Shown: piece after piece, positions 1-10,250 of the stretch
Layout of the letters: every line of letters starts with the position of its first letter
Position numbering within the stretch: position 1 is the first letter of the stretch
Origin: Leishmania donovani
Taxonomy: Eukaryota; Euglenozoa; Kinetoplastea; Trypanosomatida; Trypanosomatidae
Assembly (NCBI RefSeq): GCF_000227135.1
Contig: NC_018257.1
Coordinates: 267,105-331,104, forward strand
DNA length: 64,000 nucleotides
Direction: 5' to 3'
Notes under the pieces: model-generated
What the model saw: only the letters and a program-made list of their open reading frames with translations
The model's database searches: none
What the model was told of the DNA's origin: nothing
Translations under genes and position numbers: made by a program

Positions 1-340
1 CCCACCCCCCCGTACGCAGCGCGGGGCCCGGGGGTGGGATTACACGCTCGAGCCACACTGATGCTTCGCCTACCATATGGGTGGCGCAAGCCTGTGCACT
101 GCCGCAGGTCGCTCCGCCGCAGCGCCATCCAGGGCCCGACCGCCGGCATCAGTGGGGCGGTACATCGCTCTGACCTCCCCACGTGGCAGGTGCTTCACCG
201 CGCCACCACCAGAGGCGGCTCGGCATTGGGCAGGGGGAGAGACGAAGGAGGGGCTGCGTGGCCTCCCCAGACAGAGTGGGGGCACTGGGCCCTGAGATGC
301 CACGCGCTGCGGCATCACCCCGCCCCCCCTGTCATCCGGG
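1..340 (+). mobile_element. Fragment of a SIDER-like dispersed retroposon (copy 1)
   Basis: This GC-rich block is nearly identical to the 3' part of the repeat at 16990-17602 and to the reverse complement of the repeats at 41931-42778 and 51575-52222. It ends at the same motif (gtcatccggg) as the 17 kb copy, and its left part lies outside the window. The size class of the full copies, their position in spacers and their high copy number fit the SIDER family of short degenerate retroposons known in Leishmania; this assignment is inferred from those traits and memory, not from a search. Strand is given relative to the 17 kb copy and is arbitrary. Open frames inside it on both strands are conserved only because the repeat is conserved. 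Confidence 0.7.
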
Positions 341-1645
341 TGAAGGGTGAATGTATGGCAGGAAAGGGAAGAAAAGGAAGTACACTGTACACCTAACGGG
401 TTGATGAATTTCGATGAAGGTGATGACGTTGCTCTACGTTTGCTTTTTTCCTCGTTTCCGGGCTCAAGGCCGCAATGGTCGCTCCGTTTTTCGTTTCTGC
501 CTTTCTCTCTCTGTTCGTCCCTCCCATGACACCCGGCCCCCTCCCCCACCCGCCTCGCGGTGGAGGCGGGCCTCCAAACCGCCGATTCCCGAGTTCGCTT
601 CCTCAGCGAAAAAAAGCAAAATTCTCTCTCCATAAATACAGTACCCCAAATGTCTGTGGGATCTCCGCGGGCACCCGCGTGAAACGAGATCCCCAAATTC
701 CGGTATGAGCGGTGGACGCCCCTCCCCCCTCCCCTCACTGGCTCCAGATTCACGTTTCTCTCGTCCGCCGTGTGCCCTTTTCCACCCCTCATTTCGGCTG
801 CGGCCTCTCCGAACAAAAAAATATTCTCTCCTTTTGGTCGCCTGAGTCATGGGCTCTCCTCTATCTCGCCTCTCTTCCCGTGGCCCTCATACTCATCCCT
901 GATGCCCGCTGCTCCACTGCTTTCCGCGTGTCTGTTTTTTCCCCTCCATATCTGCACCCTTTCGCCGCCCTAGCGATGCCGCCCCTTCCTTCCCTCTCCC
1001 TTCACCCGCTCTGCAGCACGCGGCAAGACATACAGGCCCGCGCTACGCATGGAAGAGATACAGCCGCAGTACACAGCCATGAATGATAGGAGTCGGGTGG
1101 GTGAGAAGCTGAGGGGCTGTGCTGTTTTTGCCTCCTTATCCAAAGAGACAAGCTGCGCGTGTAAATGCGTGGGCCGTGTGTGTGTGTGCGCTGAAGCTGA
1201 TGTACGCCGCATCTTTTCGCCCTTTAGCGAGGGCTGTCCTTTTCTTCGCTCCTCCTCCTGCCGGTTTCTTCTAGCTTGCGCGGGGCGACCGAAACGCACA
1301 TGAGGTGACTCTTTCGTACGACGCCGACATCAGCATATATATGTGTGTGCCCCATGCCTGCTGTGACCTGCTTCTGCGTTTCTCCACCGCACGCCTACAC
1401 TCTTCCCTGCCCGTTTTTGTCCGTCTATTTTCCGCCCATACGCACCCTCAATGCTGCGCTTGCTCTGTGTATGCTGCTGAGTCGAGCTGGCGCGCCACAG
1501 CTTGTGGTGCCTGCACTTCATCTGCTGTACGTACGTTGGCCATTACTTACATCTAAGTACATGCATATCCCTACACACACACGCATACACAAACATTTTT
1601 GCACGTTTCCCCTCCTGCCCTTTTCATCGCAAGGAGAATTCAGCC
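341..1645. other. Spacer upstream of the prefoldin gene
   Basis: No gene is visible. The stretch is pyrimidine-rich, with C/T tracts near 530-560, 720-740 and 940-1010 and a short TG run near 1180-1190. It presumably holds the 3' UTR and polyadenylation region of the preceding gene and the 5' UTR of the prefoldin gene. Open frames here have no consistent codon bias. Confidence 0.6.
1600..1633 (+). promoter_or_regulatory. Predicted spliced-leader acceptor for the prefoldin gene
   Basis: A T/C-rich tract at about 1600-1627 is followed by the first AG at 1632-1633, 13 bases before the ATG at 1646. Poly-pyrimidine plus AG is the known trans-splicing signal in trypanosomatids. The very short leader implied means a further upstream AG may be used instead. 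Confidence 0.4.
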
Positions 1646-2086
1646 ATGTCGAACAGCAGCAGCGTTTCCGTGGCAGCTCAGGCGGAGCTGATGGAGAAGG
1701 AGAAAACGGTGGCAGAGCATCAGCAGCGCCTGGCGTCTCTGCGTGACACGGTCAAGACGATGGCGACACGTCAGGTCACCTTGAAGCGCACGGAGCGCCG
1801 CTGCCAGATCACTGTAGGGGAGCTCACGAAGCTCAAGCCGGATCACGTGGTGTACCAGGGCCTTGGCCGCGCCTTTATGCGCGCCCCCGTCAACAAGCTG
1901 ATCGACTTGAACAACGAAGAGATTGAGCGCTGCGAGGCCGAGGAAAATCGCCTGTCGACCGAGAAGCAGCGTACCTCGGAGCTGGTCATCAAGGAGGAGG
2001 GCGAGCTGCGACGCGCTGTGGAGGAGTTCCGTGCAGCGCTGATGGTGGTGCAGGCAGCGCAGTCTCGCAGCCAGCAGAGCGCTTGA
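1646..2086 (+). CDS. Prefoldin subunit 1-like (beta-type) protein
   Basis: The 146-aa protein has the prefoldin beta-subunit layout: two long, charged coiled-coil helices (about residues 10-55 and 85-135) around a hydrophobic hairpin (about 60-85). The hairpin carries a VYQGLGRAFM segment that matches the 'xYxGVGRMF' region of eukaryotic prefoldin subunit 1. Prefoldin is a cytosolic hexamer that hands nascent actin and tubulin to the CCT chaperonin. The frame is open further upstream (to 1502), but the ATG at 1646 follows the poly-pyrimidine/AG signal and gives a normal family length. The C-terminus is Ala/Gln/Ser-rich. It could be another beta-type prefoldin subunit; subunit 1 is the best fit by eye. 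Confidence 0.78.
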   Translation: MSNSSSVSVAAQAELMEKEKTVAEHQQRLASLRDTVKTMATRQVTLKRTERRCQITVGELTKLKPDHVVYQGLGRAFMRAPVNKLIDLNNEEIERCEAEENRLSTEKQRTSELVIKEEGELRRAVEEFRAALMVVQAAQSRSQQSA

Positions 2087-2992
2087 GTGAATCATGAAGC
2101 CGACACTCAATTTAGGGCTAAGTGGTGCGCATGCGTACACGCACTAGAGCGCACACTCCTATACACCCTCACCCGCACACACACGGAGACGCAGTCACGG
2201 TTTGAGCCAGGGAAAAGGGTCGAGGTGCTTGCGGCCCTTTCCTGCACGTGAAGCTGCGGTGGCGCATCAGCCAAGACGATGGTTGCGCGCGTCTGTGTCT
2301 TTTTTTTTCGCGCGTTTTTGTGCGCGTGTGTGGACGTTGTTGAGGCTGGAGATGAGTGCTGGAGCAAACACACGCGCCGTCAACATCAGAAGCGTAAATG
2401 TATGCGTGCATTTGCCTGAGTGGTATTAAGACCCAAACACACAAGCGGCAGCATAGCGTAGCTGGGCAGTCGCGCACTCGACCAGCCGTTCTCCGTTTCT
2501 CTCTCCTCTCCCAGGCGTTGGCGCTACTGGCCGCCATCGAGTGTGTATGGTGAGGTGAGGTAGTGATGAGAGAAGAAAGCAGAAGAGTCGCGGCGTACCT
2601 GTGCCGGGTGTGAGGCAGCACATGCTCCTTAATCTTTGAGAAGTCGGAGGGCTTCGGAGTGATGGCTCTGGTGTGCATGTAAGCGCAGTTTCACGGCACG
2701 CGTACGTCACGTTACGCGACCTGCCTCATTAGAGACGCCCCAGACCTCCGTTTCAAACATTTGTGCCGTCTATCTGTTGTGTCTTCCCTCATCTCACCTT
2801 CTCATTTTTTTTTTGTGCGTGCGTGCTCTGTCTGCCACGTGGACAGCCTCTGCTTGCACATAAGAGCGGTGCTGCACCGTTTGTTTTTTGTGGTGGTTGG
2901 GGGCACGTCGCTCTCTCAAACTCTGCCCGTCCTTTGCGCACACAAGCAGAAATAGGCTGACGCACTAAAGGACTAGTATCAAAGCTGCGTTC
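2087..2992. other. Spacer between prefoldin and the GTPase
   Basis: No gene is visible. It contains short CA/TG-rich stretches around 2160-2190 and poly-T tracts at about 2301-2309 and 2804-2813. Confidence 0.6.
2775..2846 (+). promoter_or_regulatory. Predicted spliced-leader acceptor for the GTPase gene
   Basis: A strong T/C tract (about 2781-2814) is followed by an AG at 2845-2846. No ATG lies between this AG and the chosen start at 2993. A second acceptor near 2949, after another T-rich stretch, is equally possible. Confidence 0.4.
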
Positions 2993-5986
2993 ATGTGGCG
3001 CCGTGCGCCAGTTTTGCGGAAACGCAAGGTGCCGCCGCTGGGGTACAGCAAGAACGACTTTTTTCGGAAGGTTCGCAGCCCCGGTGCTAGTAAACCATGG
3101 CGCGACAGAGCTGCAGTCACCGGTGGTAGCATCGAGGTAACATCCAACGTCGATGTGGTCGATGAGGATGGGAGCACGATCATGGGAAGTCTTACCACCT
3201 CTGGCCCTCTCGGCATGCGCAGCCCCCACATGCCACCGTCGGCTGCGAAGGCGGCCCTTGCCGATGCCCAGCAGCAGCCTTCCTGGGGCGGCGGGCCAGC
3301 CGCAGCTGCTCGGGCAAACCATTGCTTCGGTGCTCCGCTGCTTCGCTCGCTTGACGGGCCCACGACCACAGGTGGCGTTCACGATGACGCCTCCACAGCG
3401 CTTGCTGGTGCTGCTGCATCAGTGGCGTTGCTCGCGGCTCCTTATGGTGAGGACGCCGGTGTCCCTCGTGCAGCGCTGCCATCGTCTTCGCCTTCTTCGG
3501 CTGGGGTCTCTCGGCTGCAGGCTGCAACGCCGATAGCCACCGTTCCATTTGGGAAATCGCTTCAGCTGAACGTGGAGGAGGTGGACACGTACCCGTCGTC
3601 AGAGCCTGTGCCACTTCAACTGCAGGGCCTAAAGCGCCGCTCCAGGAAAGCGGTGGCCGACTCCATCCTGCTGCCCCGACACATCAACAGGCTCTTCCAC
3701 AAGATCATGGGATGGTCGGAGGAGCTGGTTGACCTCGAGGCGGAGAAGGACTCGCTCTCGCAGGAGCAGACGGGTGCGTCCGAGCCGCGAGGCGCAAGGC
3801 CGAGCGCGTTACGCAAAAAGGCGGAAAATTTGACGGACAAGATGAAGTACGGCGTTCTCCTCGACGCATACGAAAAGGATCGGTTTGCCATCGAGCATCA
3901 GCTGGAGATTGCCGGCGAGAAGATGGAGCGCAAGATGCTGGGATGGGAGGGGATGCATGTCCTGGACCAGGACGCTGCTGCGGAGATGGCGCACGTGCTG
4001 GAGAACAAGACATCCATCGTCATGGAGGCTCCTTCGTCGTTTCACGTTCCAGTGCCTGGCCGCGACTGCTGCCCAGGGTGTGGGGCGCTTTTGCAGAACC
4101 TTAGTGAGGACGCCTTCGGCTACGTTCGGCCGGGCGAGATCGAAAAGTACGTGGCTCAGCGGAACGAGAAGGCGCAGCTCCGCCATGAATACGCGGCTCG
4201 CATGGCAGAGCTGCAGGCGCACTGGGCGAAGCACGGCCGTCATGTCGGAGAGGAGTGGCTGGACTTCATGACGCAGGAGGAGTTTGATGCCTTTTACCGT
4301 GACACGCCGCGCCCCTTCACCTGCCACCGTTGCCACGCCTTGGAAAACCTCGGCGTGGAGGGGCGTCGCAAGGTTTGGTCTGCCCCGGACTTCACGGACC
4401 AGCTCCGCGCCCTCAAGGAAAAGAAGTGCGTGGTCGTCTTGGTCGTGGATATCACGGACTTTCCGGGCTCGATGGTGTACGATTTGCCCGGCCTGATCAG
4501 CATGAATAATTCAGTCATTATCGCAGTGAATAAGATGGACTGCATCCGGAATCGCTCTTTCAACTACGCCAGCAAGGATCGCAGCGTTGCAGCGTGCTTG
4601 GTGTCCGAGAGCTACGTGCGCCGTTGGGTGATGGACATTGCGGTGCAATTTGGACTACCGCAGCATCAAATCAAAAAAGTGGTACCTCTGTCTGCAAAGC
4701 GGGGCTGGGGCATCACGCACTTGATCAGCGCCATCGAGGACGCGGCCAATTTGAACCTGCGTCGCCCCCACAAGCCTCTGCCCACCTACTTTGTCGGCGT
4801 GGCAAACGTGGGCAAGTCTTCTGTGATTAATGCCATGGCGCACGCCCTTTACGTGCCGCAACCCCCCCACCCGGAGAGCCGAAAAGTGTACTACACAAAG
4901 ACCGACGCACAGGGGAAGAATGCTGTCTTTTGGCGTTGGTACACTCCCCCTAACGTGAATCAAGCAGAGATGCTCGACATACGGGGCCGCCACGACAAGA
5001 AGGCGTCTAAGCTGATGACGGTATCTTCCCTACCCGGCACCACAGTTGCCGTTAACGCTGTTCGCCTCTCTCTCGGACCCACAGCGCATACCGCAAAGCA
5101 GGAGCGTCAGCGACTTTCGGAGGGCGCGACCGCGCCTGGGAAAGCGGACGACGTCGCCGGGACACAGACCTACATCTACGACACACCAGGGCTCCTCCCT
5201 CACTGGCACCAGCGTTCTCTTCTCACCCTGCTGCAGATGCGCCGCACGCTTATTCGAAAGTTTCGCAACCCACAGTGCTTTCTCCTGCTGCCGGGACATA
5301 CACTGTTCCTTGGCGGCCTCGCCGCTGTCGATGTTGTGCGCGGCCCGCCGCGAGGGCTGCTCTTTCTTGTCTACACATCTCAGAAGGTGCGGAATGCTAT
5401 TGTGAATACAGTGCAATCCGATGCGTTCTGGCGAGAGCAGCTGGGCAAGGCGCTGGACCCTCCCGGCTCGTATGAGCAGCTGCTTCCGCTGGACGATCTC
5501 AGCACCGCAGCCGGCCCGCCTCGTCTCTCCGAGACAAGGAGCTACCTCTTCGAGTGCTACGGGCGTCATCGGCGGCGCCCCAAGGCTGATCTGTACGTGT
5601 GCGGTCTCGGCTGGACTTCGTTCTGCGTCAGTGAGCCCGCGGACGTTGTCTTGCGCGTGCGCACGTTGCCCGGGGTTGTCCACGGCGTGCGCGAGCCGCT
5701 ACGCTTCAAAGACCTTCGTGCACGACGGGCGTGGCCAAGGCTGAAGCGACGCTTTACCGCCAAAGGGATCGAAGATATGGAGAGCGACGTCGATAGAGAC
5801 TCCATCAATACTGTGGTGCGCCTCATATCAGCACCAGTGGCGCCAGCACCCGCTGCATCTGCGGATGAGCCTCCCGAAGCAAGCGTGCGCACGGTTGAGC
5901 GGGTGGCGCATCCCCGCCATCACTCCGCTTCGTCCGCCCCCTTTGCGGCTTTGAAGGAAGACCTGCACGCCGTCGGGAAGCTGTAG
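2993..5986 (+). CDS. Circularly permuted GTPase of the YqeH/NOA1 family
   Basis: In this 997-aa protein the GTPase motifs run in permuted order. NKMD (G4) is at 513-516 and SAK (G5) at 567-569, followed by GVANVGKSS (G1/P-loop, Lys608) at 602-610, LPGTT (G2) at 680-684 and DTPG (G3) at 730-733. Upstream are two CxxC pairs (Cys360/363 and Cys444/447) that form the treble-clef zinc finger typical of YqeH/NOA1. This G4-G5-G1-G2-G3 order plus zinc finger is diagnostic of the family, whose members act in small-subunit ribosome assembly in bacteria, mitochondria and plastids. A mitochondrial ribosome role is therefore likely here, and the basic N-terminus (MWRRAPVLRKRK) suits import. The protein is larger than bacterial YqeH (about 370 aa) because of a 350-aa N-terminal extension, part of it Ala/Ser/Pro-rich, insertions between G1 and G3, and a basic C-terminal tail. 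The start is the first ATG after the predicted splice site. Confidence 0.88.
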   Translation: MWRRAPVLRKRKVPPLGYSKNDFFRKVRSPGASKPWRDRAAVTGGSIEVTSNVDVVDEDGSTIMGSLTTSGPLGMRSPHMPPSAAKAALADAQQQPSWGGGPAAAARANHCFGAPLLRSLDGPTTTGGVHDDASTALAGAAASVALLAAPYGEDAGVPRAALPSSSPSSAGVSRLQAATPIATVPFGKSLQLNVEEVDTYPSSEPVPLQLQGLKRRSRKAVADSILLPRHINRLFHKIMGWSEELVDLEAEKDSLSQEQTGASEPRGARPSALRKKAENLTDKMKYGVLLDAYEKDRFAIEHQLEIAGEKMERKMLGWEGMHVLDQDAAAEMAHVLENKTSIVMEAPSSFHVPVPGRDCCPGCGALLQNLSEDAFGYVRPGEIEKYVAQRNEKAQLRHEYAARMAELQAHWAKHGRHVGEEWLDFMTQEEFDAFYRDTPRPFTCHRCHALENLGVEGRRKVWSAPDFTDQLRALKEKKCVVVLVVDITDFPGSMVYDLPGLISMNNSVIIAVNKMDCIRNRSFNYASKDRSVAACLVSESYVRRWVMDIAVQFGLPQHQIKKVVPLSAKRGWGITHLISAIEDAANLNLRRPHKPLPTYFVGVANVGKSSVINAMAHALYVPQPPHPESRKVYYTKTDAQGKNAVFWRWYTPPNVNQAEMLDIRGRHDKKASKLMTVSSLPGTTVAVNAVRLSLGPTAHTAKQERQRLSEGATAPGKADDVAGTQTYIYDTPGLLPHWHQRSLLTLLQMRRTLIRKFRNPQCFLLLPGHTLFLGGLAAVDVVRGPPRGLLFLVYTSQKVRNAIVNTVQSDAFWREQLGKALDPPGSYEQLLPLDDLSTAAGPPRLSETRSYLFECYGRHRRRPKADLYVCGLGWTSFCVSEPADVVLRVRTLPGVVHGVREPLRFKDLRARRAWPRLKRRFTAKGIEDMESDVDRDSINTVVRLISAPVAPAPAASADEPPEASVRTVERVAHPRHHSASSAPFAALKEDLHAVGKL

Positions 5987-6211
5987 CACTTCCCTCCTCG
6001 ATATCGGCCATGTGCACGCCCTTCCATACAGTGGCCCTTGTACAAGCTGCTGTTTCGCCTTAAAGACAGGAGCAGCCGCGGCAACTGAAGAGTCCGACGA
6101 CGGCGTGGCACCCTGCGGTGCCCCTGGTTGAGGGCTGCAAGGACACACACACCAGGGGGAGGTATGCATGTCTGTCACGTACTTTTCTCAACCCCCTTTT
6201 CCCGCCTTAGC

Positions 6212-7002
6212 TGCCCCCTTTCCTTCACACACACAGACGTACGCTCGTATTTACCTTTCGTAAGGCGATTCAACAACATTAAAGCTGCCGTAGACATGCA
6301 AACTCGATCGTGGCGGCTCAATCGATCCTGCCGCCGCGACACCTCGCTGTCAACAGTTGCCATATCTAAAGCAGCAGCCCCCCCCCTTCGGTCACCCATC
6401 CGACACAGACATGCACCTACACGCGTGGGCCTAAACTCAGCACGACTCAAGGTACGCGCGAGTTTCTCTTCATGGGTCCTTCAACATGTACCGGAATGGC
6501 CTCTGTTCCCATCTCTTCTTCGCTGTGCCACGCGCACGTCCTTCAGCTCGCTCTCTCNNNNNNNNNNNNNNNNNNNNNNNNNNNNNNNNNNNNNNNNNNN
6601 NNNNNNNNNNNNNNNNNNNNNNNNNNNNNNNNNNNNNNNNNNNNNNNNNNNNNNNNTGCCCCCTTTCCTTCACACACACAGACGTACGCTCGTATTTACC
6701 TTTCGTAAGGCGATTCAACAACATTAAAGCTGCCGTAGACATGCAAACTCGATCGTGGCGGCTCAATCGATCCTGCCGCCGCGACACCTCGCTGTCAACA
6801 GTTGCCATATCTAAAGCAGCAGCCCCCCCCCTTCGGTCACCCATCCGACACAGACATGCACCTACACGCGTGGGCCTAAACTCAGCACGACTCAAGGTAC
6901 GCGCGAGTTTCTCTTCATGGGTCCTTCAACATGTACCGGAATGGCCTCTGTTCCCATCTCTTCTTCGCTGTGCCACGCGCACGTCCTTCAGCTCGCTCTC
7001 TC
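6212..7002 (+). repeat. 346-bp direct duplication flanking an N gap
   Basis: Bases 6212-6557 and 6657-7002 appear identical and are separated only by 99 Ns (6558-6656). The pattern of a contig end repeated at the start of the next contig is what an unmerged overlap looks like. A true tandem repeat upstream of the amastin genes cannot be excluded. Confidence 0.85.
6558..6656. other. Assembly gap (99 N)
   Basis: A run of exactly 99 Ns, the same length as the six other runs in the window, so it is a placeholder of unknown true size. Its flanks overlap by 346 bases, so the real gap may be zero or negative. Confidence 0.95.
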
Positions 7003-7218
7003 CCTCCTTCCCGTGCACTTGACCTTTCGCCGTTCTTCTCCCTGCCTCCCCTCCGCCCTCTACCTCTGCAGCTAAGTTAACCGCGATTCACCAAACCCTC
7101 ACCTCTCGCTTCACACACTTGCTTCTCTCCTTATACGGTCTGTCCGCTGCTTTCCGCGCCATCCCCCTTCGCTAGCTCTTCGCCGTACATCCCCCCTACA
7201 TCACCCTCTCTCGCAATC

Positions 7219-7815
7219 ATGGGGTTCGAGGCTCTCCGCGGCCGCATGGATGTGGCGCTGAGTATGCTGTGCTCGTGCATCGTGTTCATGTTCCTCGTGA
7301 CGTCTGCGCCGATCTCGCAGTTCCGCGGCAGGGGCATCAACGCTAGCGCCACTGGCGGCGCAAGCAAGTTGTCGTGCGTGACTGTGTGGGGCCTGAAGAA
7401 TGACTGCAACGCCAACAACTACGACTACCGCCCGACGAGCATAGGATGCGCACGCTCGAAGCAGCTGTTCCAGGTGTCGGAGGCGTTCTACATTCTCGCC
7501 GTTATTGTGTCGTTCCTGTCGTGCCTGATGAGCGGGCTGTACTTCATGGGCATCAAGGCAAAGGTGCTGCTGGTCCTGCTTGCCGTCCTTGAGGTTGTGT
7601 TTGCGCTGATCCCATGGGTGTGCATGACGGCGGTGTGGTACGGCAACTACTGCGGCGGGTCGACCGTGAAGATCAACACGTCGAGCGGTAAGGCGGACGG
7701 CGTGCCGCACGGCTCTGTGCTGCGTGAGTCGTTCAAGGTCAGCGCTGGCTACGGTCTGACGGTTGCGGCATGGTGCACCCAGGTGATTGGCCTGGTGCTG
7801 CTGATTGCCATGTAG
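7219..7815 (+). CDS. Amastin-family surface glycoprotein
   Basis: The 198-aa membrane protein carries the amastin signature C-V-T-V-W-G-L-K-N-D-C at residues 53-63. It has four hydrophobic segments (about 12-32, 90-111, 115-140 and 174-198) and the expected extracellular loops. Amastins are kinetoplastid surface proteins, many of them enriched in the intracellular amastigote, where some members affect parasite-macrophage contact; their biochemical activity is unknown. The ATG at 7219 directly precedes a short N-terminal cytoplasmic stretch, as in other amastins. A near-identical second copy follows across a gap (8049-8204), so this is the first member of a tandem array. The gene sequence itself is complete. 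Confidence 0.92.
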   Translation: MGFEALRGRMDVALSMLCSCIVFMFLVTSAPISQFRGRGINASATGGASKLSCVTVWGLKNDCNANNYDYRPTSIGCARSKQLFQVSEAFYILAVIVSFLSCLMSGLYFMGIKAKVLLVLLAVLEVVFALIPWVCMTAVWYGNYCGGSTVKINTSSGKADGVPHGSVLRESFKVSAGYGLTVAAWCTQVIGLVLLIAM

Positions 7816-7949
7816 GCTCGTTATGCAGGGCACTGCGTGTGCGTGCTTGTGCGAGCCGGTGCTGCTCGCAGAACTTTAGTGCGCAAAGTTGCCCACGCCT
7901 GCGCGTCGGCGCGCACAGCGAGCGCACCCCGCCTGCTGCGTTGCTCACG

Positions 7950-8048
7950 NNNNNNNNNNNNNNNNNNNNNNNNNNNNNNNNNNNNNNNNNNNNNNNNNNN
8001 NNNNNNNNNNNNNNNNNNNNNNNNNNNNNNNNNNNNNNNNNNNNNNNN
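7950..8048. other. Assembly gap (99 N) inside the amastin array
   Basis: 99 Ns separate the 3' flank of the first amastin from the 3' end of a second copy. At least the first 150 or so codons of the second gene are missing, so the true gap must be larger than shown unless the copy is truncated. Confidence 0.95.
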
Positions 8049-8204
8049 TCGACCGTGAAGATCAACACGTCGAGCGGTAAGGCGGACGGCGTGCCGCACG
8101 GCTCTGTGCTGCGTGAGTCGTTCAAGGTCAGCGCTGGCTACGGTCTGACGGTTGCGGCATGGTGCACCCAGGTGATTGGCCTGGTGCTGCTGATTATAAT
8201 GTGA
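8049..8204 (+). CDS. Second amastin copy, C-terminal fragment (5' part lost in gap)
   Basis: Bases 8049-8195 are identical to 7660-7806 of the complete amastin and encode its last extracellular loop and fourth membrane segment. The sequence then diverges: the last residues become I-I-M before TGA, where the first copy has I-A-M before TAG, and the 3' flanks are unrelated. The divergence at the end shows a real second gene rather than a repeated read end. Whether it is intact cannot be judged because the rest falls in the gap at 7950-8048. Confidence 0.85.
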   Translation, partial: STVKINTSSGKADGVPHGSVLRESFKVSAGYGLTVAAWCTQVIGLVLLIIM

Positions 8205-10227
8205 AAGAAAATATCTTCGTCCAGGCTAGAGGAAGTGGGGAAGAGGTGTGACGCTTCCGTGATGCGCGATCGGCATGTGTGAGTGCGTGTATGCGTCTTT
8301 AGGCTTGATGACGCGAGGTATGGGACGCGAATGATGGGCTGAGATAGCATAACGTGGCAGACACACACACACCAGTTGCAGACTTACTCATGCGCTCGAT
8401 CGTACGCACACATGATTCTTCTGTGTTCTCTTTCTCTCTTCGTTGCTTGCTACAGGTACACAAGCACTCATATACAGGGGTGCGCTCACATTGAAGTGCA
8501 CGCACGCACGCTGATGTAGCGCTCTTTCCCTTGTTTTGTTGTATGTGATTGCTTTCCGCTGTGCTGGTGTATGTGTCGGATGTGTAACCATGACTGTGAC
8601 TATTCTCTTCTTTATTATTGTCGTTCCTTCACCCACTAAGAAAACGAATTGATTTCTTTGTTAGGTTTGTAAAGTTCCCCTCTCTCTTCGCCTCCCTCTC
8701 TCTCCTCCAATTTCTCCTACTTCCTTCAGGAGGCACCGAGCAGCGACTCAGGAGGGAGCGAAAGCGAGTTGTTCAACCGCGCGAAAACGAAAATACAACT
8801 TACTATAACCTTTGCTTGATTGTCCATGGCATGGGGTACCTCTCTGCCTCTGTTTCGCGCGAGAGAGGCGTGCAACAGTTCAAAGGCTGCTGCACGTGCT
8901 GTTAGCCAGAAATCCGTGCGTTGCAGCACTACCCCCTCCTTCCTAACTCTCAGGCATCACCACGGGCGCGCCTCACAGACGTTGGATTTGATCTGTACTC
9001 GTCTTCTCTGTTCTCCCGCTTTCTTTGTCACGTTTTGCTTCGCCCTCGCTTTCTGCCCACTGTTGCCCGCACGGTCGTGCGCGGGTGGCACTCTCCTGCC
9101 CCCCCTCTCTCTCTCCAACGACCTCTCTTGTCCTGCTGTGTTACTCATCATCGTGTCTTGTTCGCAGAGCGTATGTGTGGAAGGGAGAGACAGAGGCACC
9201 GATTCTTCGACTTGTGCAACTTTTTTTTTGTTGTGCTCTGGTTGCTCATACCTCGGTCCTTTTCCTTTTTCTTTTCGCGCTCTGACCTCCCCCCATCCCC
9301 TTCCTCTCATGTCTCTCGCTGTGTGTGTGTTGGAAAAGGTGGGCCGCAGAAGCTCGAGCGCGGGAAAAAGAATTCGGGAGCTCGAAAAGGGGAGTGGAGA
9401 GGCGGGGGTGCGGTGGGGAAGCAAAAGCATCAAAAGAAATGAAGGGAAACTCAAAGCCAAACAAAAACAAAAAAAAGCAAGCAAGTGTCTGCGCTTCTTC
9501 TCTGCCTGTATGCCATGTTTGTTTACAGCTCATCGTGCCTTCGGCTGCGCACGTTCGTTTTCATCATTTTTTTTTCGGTTCCTCCGGTGCGTTGGCTTGA
9601 AGCATCCTTGCCTCCGCCTTACGTGGAAGAAGTTGTGGTCGCAAATACTCAACATACACGCATAAACACACAGTTATGCACGGAGACGAGGTTCAGAGTA
9701 TGTAAAAAGATGAATTTACTTCATGCTGTGAGAGAAGGCAAGAAAAAACGTTTTTGGGCGGCTGGCCACGGAATGCACAGCTGAAGAGAGGAGAGAAAAT
9801 AGGACAAGGACGACGAATGGAGAACAGGCCTGCACATGAACGTAAAAAAAAAGTAGGAAGTGATTCAATGCTCCCCCTAAAAAAAACGAAAAAAAAAAAC
9901 AGAAGAGAGACGTTATAATCAAGGTGGAGGCGGCAATGCTGCCTCCTCCTTGGCTACTCTGCTTTCTGCTTTCTTGCGTTGATGTGAATTTTGCGTGTAT
10001 CACACCTTCTTCATTCTGCCGATTACCCCCGATTTCTGCTCCTGTTCGCTCTCTTTTCTCTCCCCACCCCGCCTTTTCCTCTCCTTTCAATAGCCATATG
10101 TGGTGCTATATGCTCGTGCTTTATTTTTTTTTTCTATTTGCTCCCCTCTCTTTTTTTTGCTGAGCGCTAGTAATCCCCTCTCCCTCTTTCAGGCTTCGCT
10201 CGCTCTCTCTTCATTGCCTGGGTAGCA

Positions 10228-10250
10228 AACACACACACACACACACACAC
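10228..10250 (+). repeat. (CA)n microsatellite
   Basis: An uninterrupted CA dinucleotide run in the spacer between the amastin genes. Confidence 0.9.

Larger units (their letters stand above)
5987..7218. other. Spacer upstream of the amastin locus, with a false duplication
   Basis: No gene is visible. The segment 6212-6557 (346 bases) reappears as 6657-7002 on the other side of a 99-N gap. Stretches at 7003-7200 are C/T-rich and contain several possible splice acceptors for the amastin at 7219. Confidence 0.6.

Noticed and set aside
70..816. 248-codon open frame on the minus strand, with related frames at 17325-17816, 41937-42209 and 51600-51848
   Set aside because: The frame is conserved only because it lies in a dispersed repeat, extends into unrelated flanks at each copy, and has no protein-like features.
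8820..9665. 281-codon open frame in the amastin spacer
   Set aside because: Low-complexity Phe/Ser/Leu and Lys/Arg translation of T/C-rich and A-rich tracts; overlapping frames on both strands are equally open.
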